Source: Ostrinia nubilalis (taxonomy: Eukaryota > Arthropoda > Insecta > Lepidoptera > Crambidae). Taken from it: a stretch of 64,000 bases of DNA. This document shows, one piece after another, positions 10,211-21,775 of the stretch. Made by a program: the position numbers and the translations under genes. The notes below the pieces were generated by a model. The model was not told the origin of the DNA. It worked only from the letters and a program-made list of their open reading frames with translations, and did no database searches. Position 1 is the first letter of the stretch. Every line of letters begins with the position of its first letter. The stretch covers positions 12,019,001-12,083,000 of the forward strand of contig NC_087110.1 in the NCBI RefSeq assembly GCF_963855985.1. The letters are read 5' to 3'.

Positions 10211-12185
10211 GCGAATAAAGGGCTAATAGCTTGGGTAGTTCATCGTAGGTATAATCCTTTCCTTTCAATGCTTCTTTTAGTTATATTAATAGATTGTATT
10301 CATAATACATACTCGTATACATGGATGATTGTGTTATACTTTCATTATAATACTTAGTGGAATTACTGCTTTCAAAACGTGAATTAGAACTGGCCCCATA
10401 GCAGACATTTTCCTACATCTAAAGGCCTTTTAAAATATATATTGGTTATGGCTATTGGAGCGGGTACCACTTTCCATACATTTGTGCCCATCATCCTTTA
10501 GTATAAGAGGTAACTTATTACCTGGACCGATGTCTATTCGAAAAAAACTGCGGTTATGCGTTGAATAAAAATATGTAGAAAATATATCTGACGTGGACCT
10601 CTTTTAACCCTGGCTAAGAATTGCTAGGTTATATGAGTCTATCATCAGCAAATGGTCTGATAAGAATGTTTTCTGGTAGAGAAACCAACGATTTGTAGAG
10701 AGTTATACAAGCTGTTTCGCTATTACCTTTTAAATCAATAAAATAAATACAAAACAATAAATATAATTAACAATTATCTTAATAAGTACAATTGCATGCA
10801 TTACCCCTTGCATGATTTGGTATCTGATACGTGTAGGTGGTGTAGAAAGCAAGTAAGTACTTATTATATCTAAACGATTACGTTTAAGAACAGCAGGTGG
10901 TCGCAGAAACTGATCTTTAGCGGTTACGATTAGGGTTTGCCCGGGCAATTAAAATGGTTATTAGGAAAATTAACACTTACCGTGTGTACGTGTTGCGACA
11001 CAAGATCTATTGGGCACCCGCCTGCGTATGCACATGCAAGTTTGAGATAAGTACAGCCAGCAAAAAAGGCTAATCGATTTACAGCTTTTTGCCAAAGACA
11101 TAAGGCTTTAAATCTAATCAGTTGTGCACTGTACAATGTTCGCTATCTAAGTTTATATGTCCAGTTATCGAGTATATCAATCTGCGGCTATTAAGCAACC
11201 CGTGTAAGGTTAGCAAAAGGCTTGTCATTCATTAAATCTTAATTTATGGAATAAATTATTTACAAGTGTGCACGTATTATTATGTCACCTTTGAAATAGC
11301 AATTTGAGGCACTAGATTGTAATAAAATTGATTGCTCTACAAATGAATAATAGGATTAATTTTTATTTTTTATAAATATAAGTAATTATTATTTTTTAAT
11401 TACCTATCTAAGATATCATATAATTTTAGACGTTGTAATTTTACTCAGTGTACAACTAATTAATTAATTATTCTGAATTTTTAAATAATAATCTACGTCT
11501 TTTTTAAATATTTAAGATTATTCAAAAAGCAGACTGCAGAAGAACTAAATATGAGCTAGAACCAAAAATAAAAATCAAAACGTATACAACAGATTTTTTT
11601 CGTGAGTTTGTAGGTATTTTCGTGAGTTTTCGTGTCAAATAAAGATTTTATTTCTATAAAACGAGCATAAGTTCGAACGGTTGGATTCCTCAGAAAGGAA
11701 ATCATTATCATGAAAAGCTCCTAGAAACTTTTATAAATACTTCAAACTGTTTTGCCAACGCTACCACGAATGTGTGTCGGGGCGCGGCGCGTTGCGTGCG
11801 AGATCCGTATGTTGCCGACCCTACTACAAGTACCAAGCCTACATACTTCGCATGTTATAATTGTTTCCAGCTACACAGTAGGTAGGTACACTAGATTAAA
11901 TTGTCCTGTTGCACTGAAAGAGATTTTAATCTTTGATCTAAACTGTGAGCATTGCATTGCTCTAAAAGTGTTGAGATACCTATTTGATTAAACGAGATCA
12001 AAATTTTCAATTATCCATCAGAAACTTCTAAAACTTTTAGGCTCTACCCATTGTACTAAGGTTAAAACAGCAACCTACCTAGCCCAAAGTATTTTTTTTA
12101 TTATAGGAAAACTCAACTTCCCTCAAAAATAAATACCTACTACTTATTATACCTACTTAACTGACTCTACGAAATGCAAGTTTAA
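10211..12185. other. AT-rich intergenic stretch, no supported gene
   Basis: About 2 kb without a recognisable exon, RNA gene or repeat with clear ends. ORFs in it are short and lack family features. Confidence 0.35.
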
Positions 12186-12304
12186 GGGTGGGTTGCAACA
12201 TCTTACTTTAACTTTGACAAACGTCAAAAATCTATCAAACTCCATACAAAAAGCACCGGTTACCGTTAAATTTACTGTCAAAGTTAAGTGGTGCAACTCA
12301 GCCT
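12186..12304. mobile_element. MITE family 'GGTTGCACCA', copy 2
   Basis: Opposite orientation to the copy at 790-906. It shares ACTTTGACAAACGTCAAAAA and the GCACCGGTTACCGTTA core and ends in GTGGTGCAAC. Confidence 0.6.
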
Positions 12305-13272
12305 AAGTGGTTTAAGTGAATAAAAAGATGAGTAGAGGTGCCCCATCATAACATAGCAGCTAGAGATAATGGGGAATTTTGCATTTTCCATTTAGATTTA
12401 GTAAAGGAATTTCAATTTATTCTCATTAATAAAACATAATTTTACAACCGATAAAAGTAAGTTTGTACTCATTATAAAAATAACTTCTATCATGCGGGCG
12501 GGCAGCAACGCATCTCATAAATAACCAATATCTATTTATTTATCAGTTAGCTGTGAGAATTTACATTATTAACCTTACTTGTTTCTCATAATTAATTTAA
12601 TTTCATAAATCGAAAAATGAAATCTCTGAATCTTTCGGAACCTGTAGATTTCTTCTGAAAATCTCTACAATCAGGGGTGATATAAAATTAGGTCTTAGCA
12701 AATAGCTCCCAAAATAATACTTATTATACGTTTCTTGGTTCCTTTAGTATTTACAGAATAATTTCAGCTCTTCTACAAACGAAAAAGCGATAAATATTTT
12801 CATTTTTTAATCCTCCCCGAAAGATAATCTTATAATTAACAAAATTATGTTTATTAAACGATAACCTTTGGCAATCTAATTCGATATAACCACAATTTGC
12901 TTTAGGCGCAGCAATCTGCCAGACTTGCGTGTGTATTATGTGTTATGTATTATGCATCCATGCATAAAACTATTCGGAAATTAGGTTAAGTGTTACCGTA
13001 CTGGATTACGGTCAACCTGGTATTTGGCAGCCAAGGCTGATCCACGCACTCGTAATAATTGTATTAACGCTATATAGGTATGTACGAATACTTACCTACC
13101 TACTACATAATGTCATTTGATTTGGTCCTTCGTAGTGATAATACTCTTTGGTCCTGGCAGGATCTAGCTGGGACCTGGCTTTCAATCGTTCTGGAAGTCG
13201 GTTTGTGTAGTTTTTACAACTGATGATGATAATGGTGACGTACTTGTAAATTACAAGTAAACACATTGTAAT
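12305..13272. other. AT-rich intergenic stretch
   Basis: Nothing recognised: no exon, RNA gene or paired terminal repeat. Confidence 0.3.
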
Positions 13273-13611
13273 CTAAATTGATGTTGTGCTGTGTACTATC
13301 CTTAAATAAATAAATTCACTATCATTATAATCTCCTCTCTTCATATTGATAGCAGTAAACATAATTGTGACCCCTATGCAACCAATGGCAGTTAGGTGTT
13401 TGAAGAGTTTTATGGATTTCCATTCGGTTTGAAGGATTTGTTCAGTGGGAGGAGTGGGGACAGTTTTAATGACAGGATTTTCGAAGTTCGGAGAAAATTT
13501 GGCTAAAGGATTAATTAATGTTTCGGGACATTTCCCCATTCGGAAAATATGAACGCTGGCTCTTTCCTTGAGGCTTAATATTGCTATCCAGCGAGGAAAT
13601 GCAGCCAGCAT
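13273..13611 (-). CDS. Unrecognised 112-aa ORF with one possible membrane segment
   Basis: I do not recognise this protein. It is one of the longest unassigned ORFs in the non-repetitive part of the window. The N-terminus is basic and weakly amphipathic (MLAAFPRWIAILSLKERAS). A proline-rich piece (KTVPTPPTEQ) precedes a hydrophobic stretch, AIGCIGVTIMFTAI, near residues 75-88 that could span a membrane, followed by charged NMKRGDYND. That layout would suit a small single-pass or mitochondrial protein, but this is inference. The frame has no introns or recognised neighbours and could be an exon of a larger gene or chance. Confidence 0.3.
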   Translation of the reverse strand: MLAAFPRWIAILSLKERASVHIFRMGKCPETLINPLAKFSPNFENPVIKTVPTPPTEQILQTEWKSIKLFKHLTAIGCIGVTIMFTAINMKRGDYNDSEFIYLRIVHSTTSI

Positions 13612-14274
13612 CCTCGCCTCTTTGCCTCGCGAATATGCTTAAATTTTGGAGTAAACAATTTATTTTTTAAATTCTCTGTTTAGTGTTTGTTGTAAACATA
13701 ATATGTTTATTTTAATAAAGGCTAACGAATTAGTGTCCGATTACGAGTAGAATTGAAAATTCCTTTGTTTGAGAGAAAATTTATACCGTGAAACACGTTG
13801 TTAAATTAAACTATGACTAACGTGGGCTGTAAGATTTCCATTTCATAGCCTTCCTTTATATGAGTCGGAAGAATGTATATTAATAGAGTTTGTATACACT
13901 TGTTATGAGTGACAATAACCCTGACCGCGTTGGTCTCCTGCCAGCTCGTGCAAGTCAGAATGCATAGTTTTTGCAAACACATTGCAATTTGATATTAATT
14001 TTATTAATACTTTTCGTTTGGTATTTCTACTGGCGTCTGTGTCTATTTCAATTCAACATTTTCAACAGCGTTCTTAATATTGACTGTAAGCTGTTAAAAA
14101 TGTATTTTACATTATAAGTAGTTCAGAGATATCGAGGCACTACAAGTTCACGCATTACTATTATGTAGGTAGAGTCTACATAATAGTGACAATATTTACA
14201 GGATTCAGGAAAAATAGTGTAGCGTATGTTATTAACTTAGTTGCTCTTAGAATGGTACCACTTTTAATAAGTTC
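13612..14274. other. Intergenic stretch, nothing recognised
   Basis: No exon or RNA gene was supported. It is AT-rich with scattered short ORFs. Confidence 0.3.
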
Positions 14275-14465
14275 ACCTTCCTAGATTTGCTTTGCTTGCG
14301 GAGGCTTTTGAAATAATCTCCACGCTTGGCAGACGGGTTGGAGATCGCAGTTTAGTAGACGATTGCTGTTGCCCGTTCCTTGTTTAATGTGTAGTCCCTA
14401 AGTCGCCTCTTACGACACCCGCGGGAAGAGTAGGGTTTGTTGACAAATGTATTCTACTCTGTAGT
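14275..14465 (+). repeat. Dispersed repeat D (CACGCTTGGCAG...), copy 1
   Basis: It carries CCACGCTTGGCAGACGGGTT, GGAGATCGCAGTTTA, a TGTTGCCCGTTC relative, GTGTAGTCCCTAAGTCGCCT and CTTACGACACC followed by GGGAAGAGTAGGG. The same order occurs at 21520-21775 and, inverted and diverged, at 52925-53125. It is non-coding, and its class is unknown. Confidence 0.6.
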
Positions 14466-14852
14466 CACCACAGGAAGAAGATTTGCTCATTTTCATAAAA
14501 TTTTTCAGATGTAGATGCATTCGTGAAATCGACTGTTATGAAAGTTACCTACCAGTCAATTCTCGAGTTACCGCAGGATTTGCTAAAAGTCTAATTCTCT
14601 ACAATGTACCTACCTATTGACTTAACAACTACCTACAAGACTGAGTAACATTACTCACACATTACACAGTATGCGCCCGTGTAAGGCCGCCCGGGTGCTG
14701 GGCGCAAGTTACAACTGAATGCTGACCACAATCAGTTTCACAAGACAGTAAATATCACGGTAACGACAGCTTTTAAAAATAAAAGTCGATTGTTTTACTT
14801 TCATATTCTGGGGTTTTAATTTTGTAAATCCTAACTAAAGAGAGTTATGCCC

Positions 14853-14956
14853 GTTTTCACCATCAATCCCTAATTTTTAGTGACCCATATGAAAACCAAA
14901 TTCCTGTTATGTGTTACCGTAGGAGTCGCTTAAAATTAGGGATTGATGGTGAAAAC
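14853..14956. mobile_element. 104-bp MITE, GTTTTCACCATCAATCCC ends
   Basis: The end GTTTTCACCATCAATCCCTA (continuing ATTTT) is perfectly mirrored at the right by AAAATTAGGGATTGATGGTG followed by AAAAC. The element is little more than its two arms and a ~50-bp loop. Confidence 0.75.
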
Positions 14957-15132
14957 CAGCATTAGAATACTTAGTTTGTGGACCTCGTGTATCTTTCTTC
15001 AATACCTTTGTATAGGGTTGATTGAGTCAAGCTGGACTAGCATGGCTTTAGGCTAGATTCTAGCCTAAAGTTTGAGCTATTGTTCATCATACCAGATTTT
15101 TTAAAATGCAGAACAAAGAAGATATTTGACTG

Positions 15133-15184
15133 TAATCACACCTGATGTTAAGTGAGATGCAGTCTAGGATGGTACATACCTGCC
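15133..15184 (-). repeat. Short dispersed repeat G, minus-strand copy
   Basis: The reverse complement contains GGTATGTACCATCCTAGACT, then GCATCTCACTTAACATCAGG. The same order is seen at 16617-16700, 41450-41515, 44165-44222 and 54600-54712, where it continues into GGTCAAATACCTGCCTTG. Confidence 0.6.
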
Positions 15185-15556
15185 TGAAGGGTCCCGGATT
15201 AATAGTATTCGGGAAAGACAGCAGCAGGCAGTAAACTCCAGTCTCTAGCTGCTTTATAAGTGTCGTCGTCCACATTATAAGGTAAATGAGTTAAATCAGA
15301 TCTAGAAATGGGAAAGCAAGTGAAAGTCAGCGACAGACTTACACGTGGCGGACCGCAGACAGAGACTGTACTATAAATAGCTTTGTTATTGTTTACATGC
15401 GACACTAACTAATATAATACCTGTACTATCATAGAGTGGCGTGATATATGTGGTGGCGGGACACGCGCGCGATGGCGTGTTGTCATGTCATGACACTAGC
15501 GATGAGCTAGTAAAAAAAATCTGAGTAGGAGAAAGATATAAATATTATTTATAAGC

Positions 15557-16176
15557 CTGGGCGCAGACCACCGTCTTTTCAACCGACTTCAAAAAAAGGA
15601 GGAGGTTCTCAATTCGACCCGTATGTTTTTTTTTACTATGTTTGTTACGCGATAACTCCGCCAATTATGAACCGATTTGAACAAATCTTTTTTCGGCGTA
15701 TAGGTAATACCTCAAGGGTGGTCCCATTTAAATTTAATAATAAAAAAACAACCCCCAAGGGTGGAAAATTGGGGATGAACTTTTTTATACGCAATATCTC
15801 CGCCAATTATAAACCAATTTGAACGATTATTTTTTTGTTGAATAGGTATTATTAAAAGGGTGGTTTCATGCGAATTTGAAGAAAATATTTCACCCCCAAG
15901 GGTGGAAAATTGGGGATGAACTTTTTTATACGCAATATCTCCGCCGATTATGAACCAATTTGAACGATTATTTTTTTGTTGAATAGGTATTATTTGTGTT
16001 CACGCATTTGAAGTCGGTTTTTTTTTAAAGTTATAGTTGGCCGATAGTTGGGCTATTAATCAGTATGAAGGTGTATGAAAGTGCGCACATTACACCGATT
16101 TGGTATCGGCTGATTTTTCATACAAATTAAAATCGGGCCAAACTATCGGCCAACTAAAAGTCGGTGGTCTGCGCTT
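15557..16176. mobile_element. TIR element (GCGCAGACCACCG ends) interrupted by another repeat
   Basis: The left end CTGGGCGCAGACCACCG and the right end CGGTGGTCTGCGCTTAG are inverted. Inner sequence near the right end (GTTGGCCGATAGTT with AACTATCGGCCAAC) forms a second hairpin. The interior from about 15578 to 16028 is a different repeat (see separate entry). Confidence 0.55.
15578..16028. repeat. CAACCGACTTC repeat with internal ~130-bp tandem units
   Basis: It begins CAACCGACTTCAAAAAAAGG and ends AAGTCGGTTTTTTT, so its ends are inverted. Inside, about three diverged units each carry ATCTCCGCCAATTAT, AACCAATTTGAACGATTAT and CCCCCAAGGGTGGAAAATTG. It lies within the element at 15557-16176. Confidence 0.55.
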
Positions 16177-16616
16177 AGACTTAATTAATATTAAATTACT
16201 TATCATTGCACTTAGCTGATGTCGGTTGAAAAAGCAGTTGTGGTCAAAGTCACATTTTCATTTTGTGAAAAGGACAACAGCTGGTATTTGTCTAAAATTT
16301 AGACAACAACTACCATTTAGTTAGACTCTTAATGGTAGTTGTTGCTCCAATGAAAAGTGAAAGTTACTCTGTTTTTCAAATGATAATGATCTTGTTTTTT
16401 TTTTATTTTGTTCCTTCGTAAGTGATAATGTTTCTATATTTAATTCAATAGTAAATATCGATAAAGCCACATCCCTAGCGTAGTATGGAGCTGGGCGCGG
16501 CTCGTGTCACATGTCGGGCACATGCTCGCGGGTAGCGATAGCAAAACAATCAGCACAGATAAAAACATACGATCCTGTTAGCTAATGACCTAAAAGCCTG
16601 AAAATGTGTAAATAGG

Positions 16617-16830
16617 CACCTACAGGGCAGATATGTACCATACTAGACTGCATCCCACTTAAAACCAGGTGCGAATGTGGTCAAATACCTGCCTTGTTAT
16701 GCATAAAAATATTCAGGGACGGGTAGTTCTCAATTTTTCAGGCTCTAGATTGGTCCCCAACCCATCAGGCCAAATCCTGCACATGAGTCTGGTTAATTAT
16801 AGAGGCCCGTGCTTCTGCAGTGGACACTAA
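16617..16830 (+). repeat. Short dispersed repeat G with following tail repeat
   Basis: The segment 16617-16700 matches repeat G (TACCATACTAGACTGCATCC, then GGTCAAATACCTGCCTTG). After it comes a second repetitive stretch with ACATGAGTCTGGTTAAT and GGCCCGTGCTTCTGCAGTGG, a block also seen in diverged form near 53117. Confidence 0.5.
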
Positions 16831-16865
16831 ATAAATGATTTGACGGACGATGATGACTTACTTGA

Positions 16866-17156
16866 CTTATGGTCCTATGTCCCCTAGATGGGGCAGAGGG
16901 CGTCCACAACAGTCCTCCATCTCGTTCGGTCTTGAGCTTCTCGCTTGATCTCGCTCCAGGTTTTGCCGATCTTCTTCGCCTCGTCCGCTACAGTGCGCCG
17001 CCAAGTTTGCCTGGGTCGACCACGTTTGCGTTTTCCTTGGGGATTCCAATCCAGAGCCTGCTTAGGGATGTGATCGGGGTCCCTTCGGAGAGTGTGGCCA
17101 ATCCAGTTCCACTTGCGGCGCTTGATCTGCGCGTTAACGATGATATGTAACAACAA
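16866..17156 (-). pseudogene. Non-LTR retrotransposon RT C-terminal fragment
   Basis: On the minus strand the frame reads RRKWNWIGHTLRRDPDHIPK, then ALDWNPQGKRKRGRPRQTWR, then EAKKIGKTWSEIKREAQDRT, and ends in DALCPI and a stop. The WxWIGHxLR and GRPxxTWRR patterns mark the C-terminal end of non-LTR retrotransposon polymerases. A shorter relative lies at 32452-32595. Confidence 0.75.
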
Positions 17157-17820
17157 ACAATTACAAAATATGGTCTAAGGTAAAAACTAAAATACTGTAT
17201 TTTTACAAAATTATACATAACACATCCTATTACTACTTTGCCTGAACCATTCCCATTTTATTTGGGGTCGACCCTCCGCGTCATGCGTCTCCAGGCGGCA
17301 TAACACATCCTATTGTATCCAAAATTTTCACGAAAAATATCAAATATTATATTGAATTTATTTTATTTTTACTATTTATTTTCGAACTTATTAATTTAAA
17401 GGATTTTTTAGATAAAAATCGAATGCTAGCTGTACTATATTAACTTATTGGCATACCTATAACCAGCAATCCCAGTAAAGGGCTTATGGGACTCTCAATA
17501 GTCAACGAGATTAAATGAACAGTTGCTACACATACCTTATCTCACCACAATAAAGCTCACTTTCCTCTAGCATCAATTCCAAAGCAAACTTCTCTAGGGT
17601 TGTCAACTAACACATTCTGGACTTTATATCTCAGATGTTAAAGGTGTTTACACGTGAATGGGTATCTTGGTGCAATCATTGCATAATGCAGCGTTGCACG
17701 CGTACCAGGAAGAAGCCTCAAAGGGTGATTTGTTGTCTGCGCCTAATACGCATTGTCGCCGGAGCGTTTGTAAATACTTGGTGTAAACACTACAAATGCA
17801 TATCAAGTTATGGAAATAAA
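17157..17820. other. Intergenic stretch with a short known-type repeat
   Basis: No gene supported. CATTCCCATTTTATTTGGGG followed by TCGACC at about 17249-17280 resembles a dispersed repeat. The rest is AT-rich. Confidence 0.35.
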
Positions 17821-17975
17821 TCGTCGCTTGCCTCTCTAACTGACGTATCTGACATTTTTTTCGAAACTGAGTTATCTACACCAACTTAATCAATTTCGCA
17901 AGACGAATCGATCTGTCTAATCGCCTGAAAATTTTGCAAAATATCATTTACGTCAGTTAGAGAGACCAGCGACGA
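17821..17975. mobile_element. 155-bp inverted-repeat MITE
   Basis: The left arm TCGTCGCTTGCCTCTCTAAC (then TGACGTA) is mirrored at 17949-17975 by TACGTCAGTTAGAGAGACCA (then GCGACGA), with about two mismatches in 27 bases. It is non-coding. Confidence 0.6.
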
Positions 17976-18156
17976 AATATCATCTCTCAAACTCAGAGAA
18001 CATCCATAGTGCATAAGAGAGACAAAATAAAGTTTTAATTTCGATTTTTATAGACTCTGAACCTAGATTTTGCGAAATACGCTCTTCTTCTTCTCTTCCC
18101 TAGCACTTTTTCCATTATTATTTTATTTTGCGAAATACGCTAACGCTGTATAATTC

Positions 18157-18713
18157 GGGTCCGTGGCCGAGTCCCCCAGTGTTCGACGCACCCGTGGTCG
18201 ATGTCGATGTGATTTAAATAAATTTAATATCATATTTTTTTCGGCTTTTGCACTAAGTACAGTCAACGAAAAGTTCGTTCGTTTCACAAGCCAATTATTA
18301 TACTAAACCATGCATGTTTGACGCTATTTAACATATGATTTTGGTCTTATTTAATGCAGAATTGAGTGCCCTTCAACCGTCATGAAGACCACTTTTTGAT
18401 AGGGTAAGTCCTTTACGCGGTATAATCGGAAAACCGAAAAACGCCCCCCACCACTTAAGCACAACTCCGTCGAAGTCGAAAACCTAGGAGTCTTTATGGG
18501 CAACCAATGAAGCCATTAAAGCAGTAAAATCTTTTGTAGGACTTATTTCCCATTTGATTCATTTTCAACTAGCCTATTAAATATTAATATTCGTTTATAA
18601 ACATTTTAGTGCCTGACTGTACATTTGATTAAAAATTGCTTCAAATCGAATTTAGCTGACCGGGGGCGTCGACCACGGGTGCGTCGAATACTGGGGGACT
18701 CCGCCACGGACCC
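18157..18713. mobile_element. 557-bp hAT-like MITE with 8-bp target duplication
   Basis: TIRs of about 45 bp begin GGGTCCGTGGC(C/G)GAGTCCCC and run through TTCGACGCACCCGTGGTCGA. The element is flanked by a perfect direct repeat TATAATTC at 18149-18156 and 18714-18721. An 8-bp duplication is characteristic of hAT elements. There is no transposase ORF. Confidence 0.75.
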
Positions 18714-18773
18714 TATAATTCTTATTACAAGATAACTTTCATATTGCAGTTTTGTTTATTACGAATTGTAAAA

Positions 18774-18831
18774 TTATCACTTCACGGGATTTTACAACAA
18801 AACTTTTATAACAAATCCCGTAAAGTGATCA
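18774..18831. mobile_element. Small hairpin MITE, ATCACTTCACGGGATTT
   Basis: ATCACTTCACGGGATTT is mirrored by AAATCCCGTAAAGTGAT with one mismatch around a ~20-base loop. It sits close beside the hAT-like MITE at 18157-18713. Confidence 0.5.
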
Positions 18832-19239
18832 GTTTATAATAAAAAATGCAACATAATAGTTTAAAATCAATGAATAAGCAAACCTTATGTTGTGAAACAA
18901 AAAATGCTAGCAAAATGTTTCATGCTCTTACCTGTAAAGCTTAAAGCTCTCTACGACCTTGGACAATGTGCTTCGGATAAAATAATTAATTTTATGTTTC
19001 TTTGCAATTTACTTGCAAAAATTTAATCGCTTACTTAATTTTTTATTTTAATTACTTTTTAACTTTCGTTTTGCTACTCAATCGAAATACGAATAAATAA
19101 TCTCATTAAAGTATAAAAAAAAATTGTTTTCATGGTTTAACTATAGCTAAATAAATAAAATTTTGGTGTTGCAAAAAAGACATCAAACTTTGACTTATAA
19201 GTAATGCACGTCCTTTTTGAAGAATAGATAATTTTCAAG

Positions 19240-19302
19240 TATTAGGAGAGGCATATTTTCAGCAGTGGCCGTTCTGTGGCTGAAATAATGATGATGATGA
19301 AA
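19240..19302 (+). repeat. RTE-like non-LTR tail fragment
   Basis: GGAGAGGCATATTTTCAGCA, then GTGGCCGTTCTGTGGCTGAA and a (ATG)n tail, matches the end of the element at 10061-10210. It is 5'-truncated. Confidence 0.6.
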
Positions 19303-19611
19303 CTTCAGTAATGTTTATGACTCTCCAAGCCGTGAATTATGTTCATAAGTGTATCTGGTGCCCACAATGGGTGCGGTTGTGGTTATTGAAAGAACAAACC
19401 ACACACTCACATGACCGCGAGTGGTTCAGATAACAAACTTGCCCAAGCTCCATCGATCAAAAGCTCGTTCGGTGTGTGCACAGCTCGTGGCATAACAGCC
19501 AGGACAATTTTGCAAGTAGTACCTACCTACTCATGAACAGCTCAAAATTAGTATTTTGGGCTAAGTAACTTCCCAGATCAAGAAATGAATAATTTATTTT
19601 GGACTAGCTTT

Positions 19612-19797
19612 TGCCCGAGGCTTCACCCGCGTGAAATTTAGTGTCATAGATCGGCATAACTTATAGCCTATATGTTAATCTGGGTTACAAACTATAATAC
19701 TCTAAAGTTTCAACAAAATCTGTTCAGTAGTTTTTGCGTGAAAGAGTAACAAACATCCAGACATCCAAACTTTTGCATTTATAATATTAGTAGGATT
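19612..19797 (+). repeat. Retroposon-type repeat GACTAGC...TAATATTAGTAGGAT
   Basis: A 186-bp unit that starts GACTAGCTTTTGCCCGAGGC and ends TATAATATTAGTAGGAT. It includes the block TTTGCGTGAAAGAGTAACAA followed by ACATCC. It is the uninterrupted relative of the copy at 59854-61190, and its intact GAGTAACAAAC sequence shows the empty target site of the insertion there. Confidence 0.7.
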
Positions 19798-19907
19798 ATA
19801 ATAATATAGGTAGAGTCAGCAATACACGTAGAAACAGAAAGTAATTCAATAAATAGATACACTGCAAATTAATTAAACGTAACCATTTTATTGTTGTTGT
19901 TGTTGTT

Positions 19908-20250
19908 TCAGCCGAAAGACGTCCACTGCTGGACAAAGACCTCCCCCAAGGATTTCCACAAAGAACGGTCCTGCGCCGCTTGCATCCAGGTACTTCCCGC
20001 GACCTTCACCAGATCGTCGGTCCACCTAGTGGGAGGCCTGCCCACGCTACGTCTTCCAGTTCGTGGTCGCCACTCAAGAACTTTCCTGCCCCAGCGGCCA
20101 TCAGCTCTTCGAGCTATGTGCCCCGTCCACTGCCACTTGATTTTAGCGATTCTGCGGGCTATGTCAGTCACTCTGGTTCTCCTACGGATCTCCTCATTTC
20201 TGATTCGATCACGCAGGGAACCATTTTATTGCTTTTTTGATACTGGTTAA
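19908..20250 (-). pseudogene. RTE-like non-LTR retrotransposon, RT C-terminal end
   Basis: The minus-strand frame reads RRIAKIKWQWTGHIARRADG, VLEWRPRTGRRSVGRPPTRW and TDDLVKVAGSTWMQAAQDRS to a stop at 19908. It is followed by the family's 3' sequence and a (CAA)n tail that reads (GTT)n on the plus strand at about 19891-19908. Open for 87 codons and 5'-truncated near 20250. Confidence 0.8.
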
Positions 20251-21290
20251 TCAGCTTTTTTACCTCTGCGCTTTTGCGGGACAGTCCAAAATGATAAAAA
20301 GATATGTAGTAATAATCTGTGGTTCTTGTGTAGTTATACTAAGGATTATTTTATAATTAAAATGTACAGTAAGTATGTCAGTCAGTTCAGTATTGTGCTG
20401 GTGTACTTTACTCCAATGACACTGAAATACAGAAAAGCAATGGACAGGCTGTTTTACGCCATGCTGTGTATATGTAAATGAGTTGACAGACAGACACACC
20501 ACATATGTGGAATCGTGTCAAGGCTGACAACTGATTTTTAAAGAATTAATTCCAGTTGTTTGCAGGCGCAGCCCTGTAAGGTCCGATCGGCCAAATATTG
20601 ACTTAATAAATGTAGTCGAGTGACCAAAGCTTTTGGCGGTCGCGAAAAACTAGTTTTAGCAAGTGCAAGTGGATATTAAAAACATTTTAGTTTATATTCG
20701 TATTTTGGTGACCTCTAGCTATTAGCTTTGAAAGTTTGTAGTTGCAGGTGTTTTGGAGCTTATCGAAATTGAAGTAAACATTTGGGCAAAGCTCTAAAAA
20801 GCTTTGTAGCTTAAAATTAAGTAATTTATACTATAGTAGCTTAGTGTAGTCTGCAGGTATGAGAGTCAGCTTCAGCAGTAGACAGGGGCGAATCAAGGAA
20901 GCGAAACTCTATAGAGTTTCATAGAGTTGATAGATTTTGGAAGAGTAGAAGGTCAAAGGGACGTATGAGAAGACAAAACGCTTGATTGGCAGAACTTTTG
21001 AATAGATACAATATTCTTATATTTTGAATAAGAGAAATATTTGTTGTTTTTTAGAAGTTCTAAAAGGGCATAACTTTTATTAAACAGGTTGAGTCAGTCA
21101 ATTTTTCATTTTTCAGTTCGTTCGTACCTACAACTACTACATACTTATCAATTATTTATCTCTTAAGCAGATACCATGATCGATGCTAATGTAAAAATTG
21201 TTTCAAAACATTGTCACACTCGATTGTCCTTACTTGTTTTACAATTTCACCTTCAAACACGTTAAGTACACATAAAGTACAGTCGACAGC
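20251..21290. other. Intergenic stretch, nothing recognised
   Basis: No coding exon, RNA gene or paired TIR. A short pair of TAGAGTTTC words near 20908-20925 is the only local repetition noted. Confidence 0.3.
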
Positions 21291-21429
21291 ACATTTACAA
21301 ACGATGCTTGCTTAAGTGAAGCAGCAAATCGAACGCACAGCGTTGAATAGGGTTTTGCAATTGGTTCGTGTGTCACTCTGTGCGTCCACGGGCACTGTGA
21401 GACCTCATAGTAATGTTTGTGAATACGGG
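21291..21429. mobile_element. MITE 'CCCGTATTCACAAAC', copy 2
   Basis: The same layout as 6176-6316: ACAAACGATGCTTGCTTAAG near the left, GTGAGACCTCATAGTAATG and GTTTGTGAATACGGG at the right. The left end is more diverged (GCACATTTACAAACG). Confidence 0.65.
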
Positions 21430-21475
21430 CGAGTCATTAAAATATTTAGTACCTAACAACAATAACAACAGTTCA

Positions 21476-21520
21476 GTTCAGCAGTGGACGTCCTATGGCT
21501 GAAATGATGATGATCATCAT
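21476..21520 (+). repeat. RTE-like tail fragment with (ATG)n/(CAT)n
   Basis: AGCAGTGGACGTCCTATGGC followed by TGAAATGATGATGATC and then (ATC)n. It directly abuts repeat D copy 2. Confidence 0.55.
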
Positions 21521-21775
21521 CATCATCAACAGCCCTTTACAGTCCACTGCTGGACTATGAGCCTCCTCCACTAAAGTGGAGGGTTTTGCCATAATCCCCA
21601 CGCTTGGCAGGCGGGTTGGAGATCGCAGTTTAAAAGATTGATGTTTTTCAGAGAGCGCTGCTGCCCGTTCTCTGTTTGATGTGTAGTCCCTAAGTCGCCT
21701 CTTACGACACCTGTGGGAAGAGTAGGGGTTGGTGACAGTATTCTACTCTGCCGTCACCACACGACTAAAAGAAAT
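21520..21775 (+). repeat. Dispersed repeat D, copy 2
   Basis: The longest of the three copies. It begins ACAGCCCTTTACAGTCCACT and continues through CCACGCTTGGCAGGCGGGTT to CTTACGACACCTGTGGGAAG and a TTCTACTCTG(C/T)(A/C)GTCACCAC end. Confidence 0.6.

Noticed and set aside
19891..20250. 119-aa and 86-aa plus-strand ORFs
   Set aside because: They are shadows of the minus-strand RTE-like RT end, whose residues are recognisable.
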